From DASZHJ01 sp035581425 (GTDB taxonomy: Bacteria > Pseudomonadota > Alphaproteobacteria > ATCC43930 > CGMCC-115725), in contig DATJVP010000019.1 of the NCBI GenBank assembly GCA_035581425.1, positions 60,842 to 124,841 of the forward strand: a stretch of DNA of 64,000 bases, read 5' to 3'. Position numbers and translations under genes: made by a program. The notes under the pieces are model-generated. The model was not told the DNA's origin. It saw only the letters and a program-made list of their open reading frames with translations, and made no database searches. Below, piece by piece: positions 45,064 through 54,302 of this stretch. Every line of letters begins with the position of its first letter. The first letter of the stretch is position 1.

Positions 45064-45717
45064 ATGGCGGATTTTACATTGGTAATCGGGAATAAGAACT
45101 ATTCCTCCTGGTCGCTCAGGGGCTGGATGATGCTGAAAGCCGCGGGCGTTGCCTTCGAGGAGGTGTTGGTTCGACTCAGCCTCCCGACGACGCGCACCGA
45201 GATCCTGAAGCACGCGCCCTCCGCCCGCGTGCCCGTGCTGAAACACGGGACGCTCGTAGTCTGGGAAACGCTTGCGATCGGCGAGTATCTCTCTGAACTC
45301 TTCCCTTCGGTGCGGCTCTGGCCGGAAGACGCTGCGGCGCGCGCGGTTGCGCGCTCCGCGAGCGCGGAGATGCACTCGGGCTTCGCGCCGCTCCGCAAGC
45401 ATTTCCCGATGAACATCCGCTCGAGCTTCCCCAATCGCGGCTCGACGCCCGAGGTGCAGGCCGACATCGATCGCATCACTGCGCTCTGGCACGACTGCCG
45501 CTCGCGCTTTGCCAAGAACGGGCCGTTCCTCTTCGGCGGCTTCACCATCGCGGACGCGATGTACGCCCCGGTGGTGACTCGCTTCCGAACCTACAAGGTA
45601 CAGATTCCATCGGAGGCCCAAGCCTATTGCGACGCCGTCGCGGCCCTGCCGGCGATGCAGGAATGGGCGACGGACGCAGGCAAGGAGCCTTGGATCATCG
45701 AGGACTCCGAATTCTGA
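45064..45717 (+). CDS. Glutathione S-transferase family protein
   Basis: A 217-residue protein with an N-terminal thioredoxin-like domain (LVIGNKNYSSWSLRGWMML, with the SxW pattern of the catalytic serine region; then ARVPVLKHG and VWETLAIGEYL) and an all-helical C-terminal domain (PFLFGGFTIADAMYAPVV). NYSSWS marks the YfcF-like/GST class seen in many alphaproteobacteria. Substrate unknown. GGAG about 6 bases upstream supports the start, and aceB follows after 66 bp. Confidence 0.88.
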   Translation: MADFTLVIGNKNYSSWSLRGWMMLKAAGVAFEEVLVRLSLPTTRTEILKHAPSARVPVLKHGTLVVWETLAIGEYLSELFPSVRLWPEDAAARAVARSASAEMHSGFAPLRKHFPMNIRSSFPNRGSTPEVQADIDRITALWHDCRSRFAKNGPFLFGGFTIADAMYAPVVTRFRTYKVQIPSEAQAYCDAVAALPAMQEWATDAGKEPWIIEDSEF

Positions 45718-45783
45718 TTTCCGCGGGCCACCCTTCCAGCCATCGCCCTTCCTTCCTCAGCGACGACGGTCGAAAGAATTGAC

Positions 45784-47400
<1,617 letters not shown>

Positions 47401-47410
47401 GGGCGGCTCC

Positions 47411-48988
47411 CTATTTCACCGTCACGTACCGGAGCTGCAGGCGGTTGTCGGCTTGCAGCGGGATCCGGACGCTATCCTTGACGCCCCAGACCAAGGTCTG
47501 CTGGTGGAGCGGGATGAAGGCGAAATCGTCACGGAGGATCGCGAGAGACGTGCGGATCATCTCCGTGCGCTTCACCTGATCGGCCTCGACCTGGATTGCG
47601 TCGATGAGCACGTCGAGTGTGGGATTTGAATAGCCGCTGACGTTGAAGCTTCCCGCGAGCGTCGTGACGTCCCGCGTGTGAGCGACGCTCACGAGCGTGT
47701 TCTCGGCGTCGTAGGTCGCGGGCGTCCACGCCAGCATATAGAAGCTCGTCGCGAAATCCGGCGCCAGCACCTTCGCGAAGAACTTGGCGCGAGGTTGCGC
47801 CAGGAGGTTCACTCGGACGCCGATCCTCGCGAGCATGGCTACGACCGTGAGGCAGATCTGCTCGTCGTTGACATAGCGGTCGTTGGGGCAATCCATGCCC
47901 GTCGTAAAACCGCGGGGATACCCCGCCTCCGCGAGGAGCCGCTTCGCCGTCTCGGGGTCGTAGGGAAAGCGTCGATCGAGTTCCGCCGCGTAGCCGTTGA
48001 CGCCGGGTGCCACCATGATCCCCGCCGGCCGCGCCTGCTCGCGCATCACCCTTTCTGAAATCGCGGTCTCGTCGATTGCGAGATAGAAGGCCTGGCGGAC
48101 GCGCCGGTCCTTGAAGGGGTTCTTGCCCTTGACGTCGGAGTCCAGGAGCTCCGGCCGCGATTGATCGAAGCCGAGGAAAATCGTCCGCAACTCCGGCGTC
48201 TGCAGGAGGCGAAATCCCTTGGCGCCGGAAATGCGCTCGAGCTCCTGCGGCGGTACGGGATAGATGGCATCGACCTCGCCCGCGAGCAGCGCCGCGACGC
48301 GAGCCGCGGGATTGGCAATGCGGCGATAGTCGACCGCGTCGAGGCCGTGCTCGGCTTTGTCCCACCAGAGCGGGTTGGGCACCAACATTGTCTTCGCCTC
48401 GCCCTCGCGCGGCATGAAGGGGCCGGTGCCGTTCGCGTGGCCGGTCGCGTAGCTCTCCTCGCCCTTCGCGAGATCCGGCGGATGGACGGCGTCATGCGCC
48501 TCGCACCAGGCCTTGCTCATGATGTCCCAGTTCGCGAGCTCGCCCGGGAGAATCGGGTCGGGCGCCGCGGTGACGAAATCGACGGTGAAGTCGTCGATCT
48601 TCCGTACCTCCGCCACCGTCGCGACTGCGGATTTCAGGTTCGAGTTCTCGTCGCGCACGCGATCGAAGGAGAAGAGCACGTCGTCGGCGCCGAAGGGCGT
48701 TCCATCCTGGAACTTGACGCCCTGCCGCAGCTTGAAGCGCCATACCATCGGCGCGGTCTGCGTCCAGGCGAGCGCGAGCGCGGGCTCCAGGCGCAGGCTC
48801 CGGTCGCGCCGCACCAGCGGCTCGTAGATGTTGCTGTCGAAAGCGAGGAGAAAGGTCTCTTGCCGGGCATAGGGATCGAGCGAGCTCACCTCGGTGTCGC
48901 TCGCCCATATGAGCGTCGCGGCCGGCGCGGGGATCGCAACCGCCGTCCATGCCGCGACAGCAGCCGCGAGCATCGATCTCCGCAACAC
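47411..48988 (-). CDS. Peptide/nickel-type ABC transporter substrate-binding protein
   Basis: A 525-residue periplasmic protein of SBP family 5 with a Sec signal peptide (residues 1-24, ending in APA-ATL). DTEVSSLDPYARQETF and VKFQDGTPFGADDVLFSFDRVRDE are family motifs. It differs from YejA and resembles DppA/OppA-type proteins. No permease or ATPase gene is adjacent, so it may share a transporter, possibly YejBEF or one elsewhere. The start is a GTG with GGGGAG about 3-8 bases upstream. Confidence 0.88.
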   Translation of the reverse strand: MLRRSMLAAAVAAWTAVAIPAPAATLIWASDTEVSSLDPYARQETFLLAFDSNIYEPLVRRDRSLRLEPALALAWTQTAPMVWRFKLRQGVKFQDGTPFGADDVLFSFDRVRDENSNLKSAVATVAEVRKIDDFTVDFVTAAPDPILPGELANWDIMSKAWCEAHDAVHPPDLAKGEESYATGHANGTGPFMPREGEAKTMLVPNPLWWDKAEHGLDAVDYRRIANPAARVAALLAGEVDAIYPVPPQELERISGAKGFRLLQTPELRTIFLGFDQSRPELLDSDVKGKNPFKDRRVRQAFYLAIDETAISERVMREQARPAGIMVAPGVNGYAAELDRRFPYDPETAKRLLAEAGYPRGFTTGMDCPNDRYVNDEQICLTVVAMLARIGVRVNLLAQPRAKFFAKVLAPDFATSFYMLAWTPATYDAENTLVSVAHTRDVTTLAGSFNVSGYSNPTLDVLIDAIQVEADQVKRTEMIRTSLAILRDDFAFIPLHQQTLVWGVKDSVRIPLQADNRLQLRYVTVK

Positions 48989-49062
48989 CCGCTCCCCGTT
49001 TCGCTCCCTTGGCCGCAGCGGCGGCCCGCTCAGCCAAGAGTTTTCCGCAAGCGGGCGTCAAG

Positions 49063-49980
49063 TCAAGCCGGACGGGCTCCTTCGCTGCCGGTGGTGCGAC
49101 TACCCTCCGCAAGCGCCACGTTGTAGGCGACCGCGCTCGCGACCTCGCGGGGATGCGTCGCAATCATGAAATGCGCGGCGCCGCGGATGGTCACGATCCT
49201 GCTCCGCGCAACGGCGCGGCTCAAGAGCTCGTTGCCGCGCCTCACCGCGGGGTGGCTCGCCTCGCCCCAGAGGACGAGCGTCGGGACGTCGAGCGCGGCG
49301 AGCGCGTCGGGCTCGGGCGCAAAATCGTAGCCGACGGCCCAATCCCTGATATTGGCGGGCGTGCTCGCGATCGCGTAGTCGCGGACGCGCTGCGGCCAGG
49401 ATGCGAAGGTTCCGGCACCGCCGTAGAAATCGATCATGGTGCCGATCGCGTCCTTCTTGCCCGCCTCGTATGCGCCGAAATAGGCGTCGGTCATGTCGCG
49501 GATAGCGCGAAGATGCGCCTCCTCTCCCATGCGCCCGAGGAAACCCGGCGCGGGCGCCTCGAGGACGGAGAGGCTCAACAGCGGCACTTGATTGCGCAGC
49601 GCGACCGCGATCCCAACCAGCCCGCCGAAAGAGTGGCCGACGAGATGCACAGGGCCGCCCGCCCAGCGGATCACGGACTCGACGATCTCCGCCTCGTGGC
49701 GAATGTCGGGATCGGCGGCCTTCCGCCGCTCGGCCGTCCGGCCGTAACCGAGAAGGCTCGTCGTTACGCAGCGGAAACGGCTTCCCCACTCCGCGATCAC
49801 GGGCCGCCAGGCAGCGCCGGTGCTGCAAGAGCCCGGGACCAGCACCACGGTGGGGCCCTGGCCGCTCTCGTCGTACTCAATCGAGCCGGACTCGCATTCG
49901 ATCATTGTGCCCGCACTCGGCGCGGGCGCGTCGGCGAGCCGCGCGCTCCGCGCCATGAAACTCTGGACCTCGCCGATCAT
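49063..49980 (-). CDS. Alpha/beta hydrolase
   Basis: A 305-residue hydrolase. VVLVPGSCSTGAAW forms the oxyanion region, HLVGHSFGGLVG contains the nucleophile serine, VPTLVLWGEAS precedes the acidic residue, and IRGAAHFMIATHP supplies the histidine. There is no signal peptide. Substrate unknown. The ATG overlaps the mddA stop (ATGA), so it is translated with the methanethiol methyltransferase and may belong to the same process. Confidence 0.87.
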   Translation of the reverse strand: MIGEVQSFMARSARLADAPAPSAGTMIECESGSIEYDESGQGPTVVLVPGSCSTGAAWRPVIAEWGSRFRCVTTSLLGYGRTAERRKAADPDIRHEAEIVESVIRWAGGPVHLVGHSFGGLVGIAVALRNQVPLLSLSVLEAPAPGFLGRMGEEAHLRAIRDMTDAYFGAYEAGKKDAIGTMIDFYGGAGTFASWPQRVRDYAIASTPANIRDWAVGYDFAPEPDALAALDVPTLVLWGEASHPAVRRGNELLSRAVARSRIVTIRGAAHFMIATHPREVASAVAYNVALAEGSRTTGSEGARPA

Positions 49981-50744
49981 TCCGCCGCTCCCGGAGAGGT
50001 TGTGCGGCCGGGGATTCGCCGGCCCGGCAGGGGCAGCAACATCCCCACCTGCCGCTTGTAGCGGCGATAACGATCGCCGAACAGTACCACGAGATCGCGC
50101 TCCTCGAGCTGGATCGCAATCAGGATGTAGCCGGTCGAGGCCGCCGCGAAGAGCAGGTGACCCACGGTCATCGTGGGCGTCGCCCAGAATGCCAGTAGGA
50201 AGCTCAGGTAGATCGGATGCCTGACATAGCGATAGAGCGCCGGCGTGCGGAAGCTCGACGGCGGCAACTCGCGCCCGAGGAACCGGGCCACGACCTGGCT
50301 CAGCCCGAAGAGCTCGAAATGGCTGATGAGGCAGGTGCTGAAGAACAGCATGACCCAGCCGACCCACGGGATCGCCGAGAGCACCGCCGCCGCGACGGGA
50401 TTCTCGACGTTCCAGACGAGGTCGGGGATTGACCGCCACTGCCAGAAGAGCAACAGCAGCACGAGGCTCGCGAGCAGCACATAGGTGCTGCGCTCGAGCG
50501 CGGGCGGCACGAGACGCGTCCACCAGCGCTTGAAGGCCGGCCGAGCCATCGCGCTGTGCTGGATCGCGAAAAGGCCGAGGAGGAGCAGATCGACGACGAT
50601 GCTCTCGACGATTGGGCCCGGCATCCCGGAGTCGATCGACTTCGGAACACGAAGGTTCCCGACGAAGCCCACCGCATAGAGGAGTGTACCCACAAAGAGA
50701 CAATAGGCACCGAAGCCATAGAGAACGCCCAAGAAACGCGCCAT
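49977..50744 (-). CDS. mddA: Methanethiol S-methyltransferase (MddA)
   Basis: A 255-residue integral membrane enzyme with about five to six helices, of the isoprenylcysteine methyltransferase-like superfamily. MddA methylates methanethiol with SAM to give dimethyl sulfide. The characteristic stretches VPKSIDSG, FAIQHSAMARPAFKRWWT and PPALERSTYVL, and the SAM-site YRYVRHPIYLSFLLAFW ... FGDRYRRYKRQV, are all present. GGGAG about 6 bases upstream supports the ATG. It starts a two-gene operon with the hydrolase and is divergent from an AraC-type regulator, which probably controls it. Confidence 0.88.
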   Translation of the reverse strand: MARFLGVLYGFGAYCLFVGTLLYAVGFVGNLRVPKSIDSGMPGPIVESIVVDLLLLGLFAIQHSAMARPAFKRWWTRLVPPALERSTYVLLASLVLLLLFWQWRSIPDLVWNVENPVAAAVLSAIPWVGWVMLFFSTCLISHFELFGLSQVVARFLGRELPPSSFRTPALYRYVRHPIYLSFLLAFWATPTMTVGHLLFAAASTGYILIAIQLEERDLVVLFGDRYRRYKRQVGMLLPLPGRRIPGRTTSPGAAE

Positions 50745-50897
50745 GTCGCACTCCCGGATTTATTGGAAAGTCTCAGTCGTGAGAGAGAATAGACCGCGCA
50801 TGGCAGGGTCTCTTATCCAGAATGCGACACCTCTATCCCCGGAGTGATATTTTTCACAACACGGCGGGGGCAATTTCACTATTTTCCCGCACTCACC

Positions 50898-52436
50898 ATG
50901 CCAGCAACTCCAGACACCTCCCCGAGGCCGCAAGTCCTGCCCCGCGCCGTGCGGCGCGCGCTCGACGCGATGCGCGCGGATGTCGGGCATGATTGGAGCG
51001 TGCGCGATCTCGCGACCGCGGCCGGCGTCTCCACGCGCTCGCTGCAGCGGCAATTCCGGATCTTTCTCGGCAAGGCGCCGCATACGGCGCTGCGCGATGC
51101 GCGCTTCGAAAGCGCGAGGCGCGAGCTTCTGCGCGGCGCGCCCGACACCAAGGTGATGGAAGTGGCACTGCGGAGCGGTTTGCCCCACTGCGGCCGCTTC
51201 GCCACGGAATACCGCAGCCGCTACGGCGAGACGCCCTCGCAGACGCTGAGGCGGCAAGTGCTCTTCCACGACACGCTCGCAGCGATGCCGCCGATCTTCG
51301 TGGCCTCGCGCGATCGTCCGACGATGGCGCTCGAGCGGATCGAGGCCAGCCCCGAGCACGAGGGGATCGCCCGCGGCATCGCGGACGAGCTCGCGACGGC
51401 GCTCACGCGCGCGGGCGTCTCCGTCACGGCCGATCCGCGCGCGACGCGCTATCGTCTGGTTGGCGCGTTCGCGGGAACGGAGCGCGAATGGCGCCTCACG
51501 CTGCGACTGCTCGAGAGCGAGACCGGCCGGCACCTCTGGGCGCATCGCGCGCAGGAATCGCGCGCGGCGGGCGGCGCCTTCGGCGACCAATTTGCGACTC
51601 GAATTGCCGCGGCGTTACATCCCCATCTGCGCCTTGCCGAGATCGAGCGCGCGCGCAGCAGGCCCGACGGCGATCTCAGCGCGCACGACCTCGCGTTGCA
51701 GGCGATGCCGCACGTACTTTCGCTCGACGCCGAGGGCAACGCGCGCGCGATCGATCTGCTCGACCGCGCGATGGAACGCGACCCCGACAACGCGCTCGCC
51801 GCGTCGCTCGCGGCATGGGCGCACGCGCAGCGCGTCATCTATCACTTCAGCAGCATGCAGCTCGAGGAGCGGACGCGCGGCGCCGATCTCGCGCGGCGTG
51901 CCCTCGCGCTCTCAGGCGACGCCACGGCGCTTGCGATCCTCGGCAACGCGCTCACCTCGCTTCGCGACGTCGAGACCGCGGAGACGGTCATCGGAAAGGC
52001 GCTGGCCGTTGACGGGGGCTCAGCCTGGGCTTGGGGGCGCAGCGGCTGGATCGACGTCTACAACGATGAGCCCGATTCGGCGATCGAACGCTTCAAGATC
52101 GCGCTCGAGCTGGCCCCGCACGACGCCCTTGCCTTCAACAGCCTCGCAGGCATAGGCCTCGCGCATTTCGTCGCCGGACGTTATCTCGAGGCCGCGCAAT
52201 GGCAAGAGCACGCGCTTCGAGCACATCCCTCTTCGGCTTGGGTGCATCGGACCATGTGTCCCGCCTACGTGCTCGCGGGCGCGAATGAGGACGCGCAGCG
52301 AAGCTTGGCGGCACTACGGCAGAACTATCCCGACCTCACGGCGCATGCGGTGCAGCAGGGCTTGCCGCCGCTCCCGCCGGCGTCCTTCGAGCTCGTCGTC
52401 GAAGGCCTCCGCGCAGCGGGCCTCCCCTCGGCCTGA
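50898..52436 (+). CDS. AraC-type regulator with TolB-like and TPR domains
   Basis: A roughly 512-residue protein with an N-terminal AraC helix-turn-helix pair (WSVRDLATAAGVSTRSLQRQF, and MEVALRSGLPHCGRFATEYRSRYGETPSQTLR). It is followed by a segment at about residues 150-250 with RLVGAFAGTEREWRLTLRLLESETGRHLWAHR. That segment resembles the TolB-like domain of CadC/OmpR-HTH and cyclase proteins. The C-terminal half is a set of TPR helices (about 270-500). AraC DNA-binding in front of this module is unusual. The ATG at 50898 is preferred; a GTG at 50844 is possible and neither has a good ribosome site. It is divergent from mddA, so it likely regulates it. Confidence 0.82.
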   Translation: MPATPDTSPRPQVLPRAVRRALDAMRADVGHDWSVRDLATAAGVSTRSLQRQFRIFLGKAPHTALRDARFESARRELLRGAPDTKVMEVALRSGLPHCGRFATEYRSRYGETPSQTLRRQVLFHDTLAAMPPIFVASRDRPTMALERIEASPEHEGIARGIADELATALTRAGVSVTADPRATRYRLVGAFAGTEREWRLTLRLLESETGRHLWAHRAQESRAAGGAFGDQFATRIAAALHPHLRLAEIERARSRPDGDLSAHDLALQAMPHVLSLDAEGNARAIDLLDRAMERDPDNALAASLAAWAHAQRVIYHFSSMQLEERTRGADLARRALALSGDATALAILGNALTSLRDVETAETVIGKALAVDGGSAWAWGRSGWIDVYNDEPDSAIERFKIALELAPHDALAFNSLAGIGLAHFVAGRYLEAAQWQEHALRAHPSSAWVHRTMCPAYVLAGANEDAQRSLAALRQNYPDLTAHAVQQGLPPLPPASFELVVEGLRAAGLPSA

Positions 52437-52503
52437 GTGCCCTGGCCCCGGCGCCGCCACGGGCCTAGGCTCGGGGCCGTACGGTCGGGAGGAGGCAGGC
52501 GCC

Positions 52504-53403
52504 ATGGCGCAAAAACTCGTATGGCTCGAAGCGGCGCTGAACGGCCCCTGGTCGCGCTCGCTCCAACCCGGCATTCCCGTCCGCGTCGAGGAGATCGTCG
52601 CTGAAGGGATCGCCTGCGGCAGGGCCGGCGCCGCAATCGTGCACGTCCACGCCTACGACGCCGCGACCGGCCGGCAGAAAGACGATCCCGACCTCTACGC
52701 CGCGATCATCGAGGGCATCAGGGGCGCCGTCGACGCCATCGTCTATCCCACGATACCGCTCGCGGGCGGCAGCGATGCGCCGACGCTCAGCGATCCCGCG
52801 ACGCGCTATGCCGCGGTCGAGGCACTCGCGCGGCGCGGCCTCCTCGAATGGGCGGTGGTCGATCCCGGCTCCGCCAATTTCGCACTCTACGATTGGGTCG
52901 CCGCGGAGCACGAGGGCTTCGTCTACCTGAATCCGGAATCGCACATCCGGCACGGCCTCGCGCTCGCGCAGCGCTTCGGGTTCCATCCCGCCTATGCCTG
53001 CTATGAGGCCGGCTTCGCGCGCCTCGGCGCGGCACTGCACCGGCGCTACCCGGGCGCGCCCGCGCCGATCTATCGCTTCATGTTCTCGGAAGCCTTCACT
53101 TTCGGCTTCCCCCCGGAGCCTTTTGCGCTTCCCGCGCTCACAAGGCTCCTGGAGCGCGAGGCTCCGGGCGCGCCCTGGATGCTCGGCGGGCTCGGCGTCG
53201 ACGTGCTGCCGCTCATCCCGCACGCGGTGCCGATCGGGGGCCATGTGCGCGTCGGACTCGAGGACGCACCCTTCGGGAGCCCACGCTCCAATCTCGCATG
53301 GGTCGAGGCGGCGGCGCAGGCGATCGAGAGCGCCGGCGGCAGGCTCGCAACCGCTGGCGATATCCGGGCGGCCCTCAGGCCCGCGGCCGCGTCTCGCCCT
53401 TGA
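52504..53403 (+). CDS. BKACE (3-keto-5-aminohexanoate cleavage) family enzyme
   Basis: A 299-residue TIM-barrel enzyme of the DUF849/BKACE family, which use zinc and acetyl-CoA to cleave beta-keto acids. LEAALNGPWSRS is the N-terminal pattern, IVHVHAYDAATG contains the two metal histidines, and the VHAYD aspartate and GGHVRVGLED supply further conserved residues. The beta-keto substrate cannot be named. GGAGGAGG about 12 bases upstream supports the ATG. Its 3' end overlaps convergent TauD-type gene by 29 bases. Confidence 0.88.
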   Translation: MAQKLVWLEAALNGPWSRSLQPGIPVRVEEIVAEGIACGRAGAAIVHVHAYDAATGRQKDDPDLYAAIIEGIRGAVDAIVYPTIPLAGGSDAPTLSDPATRYAAVEALARRGLLEWAVVDPGSANFALYDWVAAEHEGFVYLNPESHIRHGLALAQRFGFHPAYACYEAGFARLGAALHRRYPGAPAPIYRFMFSEAFTFGFPPEPFALPALTRLLEREAPGAPWMLGGLGVDVLPLIPHAVPIGGHVRVGLEDAPFGSPRSNLAWVEAAAQAIESAGGRLATAGDIRAALRPAAASRP

Positions 53404-54274
53404 TCTGCGTGCGGTGGAGGATGCGCCGCTCCGTCGCGTCGAAGGGGTCGCGGCGGTGCATGGTGCAGCGGTTGTCCCAGAGCACGACGTCGCCGATGCG
53501 CCACTCATTGTACCAGGCGAGTTCCGGCCGCGTCGCATAGGACCAGAGTTCGTCGAGCAAGGCCTCGGACTCCGCGAGGTCGAGCCCGTCGATGTAGGCA
53601 TTGCGCCGGCGGCCCAGATAGAGCACGCGCCGGCCGGTTTCCGGATGGGTGCAGATGATGGGATGGCTCGTCCCGGGAGAGCGGCGGGGATCGTCGGTCG
53701 CAGTGACGCCCGCGCGGACATAGCCGCCGCTGTTGTAGGTGCCGTCGTGCTTCAGCGTCAGTCCCTCGGCCCGGCGCCGGAGTTGCTCGGGCATCGCCTC
53801 GAGCGCGCGGTACATGTTGCAGAACCCGGTGTTGCCGCCGCTCGCGGGAATCTCGATCGCGTAGAGCATGCTCGCCTTGGGCGGATCGGCAAGATAGGAC
53901 ATGTCGGTGTGCCAGACCGCCTCGCCCGCGCCGAGGCTCCCGATTGCGATCCCATTCTCGACGACGTTCGAGACCACGTAGATCTCGGGATGGCCGTCGA
54001 CGTAGCGCCGGCCGTTCTCCATGATCGGCGCCCAATCGAGCTCGCCGAAGCGCCGGCTGAAGGCGATGAGGTCCTCGTCGCGGAGCTTCTGGCCGCGGAA
54101 CAGCAGCACCAGGTGATCGAGCCAGGCACGGTGGATCGCGGCGAAACCCGCATCGTCGAGCCGTGCCAGATCGATCCCGCGCATTTCCGCTCCGAGCGGA
54201 GCGCCGGTCGGGATCACTTCGATCCCCGCGAGAGCCCCGCGCCGCGCGCGCGCAACATCGGTTTCCATGCTCAT
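53375..54274 (-). CDS. TauD/TfdA family dioxygenase
   Basis: A 299-residue Fe(II)/2-oxoglutarate oxygenase. WHTDMSYLADPP gives the HxD metal pair, WDNRCTMHRRDPFD the distal histidine and the 2-oxoglutarate arginine follows in ERRILHRTQ. The N-terminal GAEMRGIDLARLDD and the helix LVLLFRGQ are typical. Family members oxidise taurine, herbicide acids or carnitine-related compounds; the substrate here is open. The gene overlaps the BKACE gene tail to tail. Confidence 0.9.
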   Translation of the reverse strand: MSMETDVARARRGALAGIEVIPTGAPLGAEMRGIDLARLDDAGFAAIHRAWLDHLVLLFRGQKLRDEDLIAFSRRFGELDWAPIMENGRRYVDGHPEIYVVSNVVENGIAIGSLGAGEAVWHTDMSYLADPPKASMLYAIEIPASGGNTGFCNMYRALEAMPEQLRRRAEGLTLKHDGTYNSGGYVRAGVTATDDPRRSPGTSHPIICTHPETGRRVLYLGRRRNAYIDGLDLAESEALLDELWSYATRPELAWYNEWRIGDVVLWDNRCTMHRRDPFDATERRILHRTQIKGETRPRA

Positions 54275-54302
54275 GATGGCGTCCTTCCCTGGCCGGTCGG
54301 GC

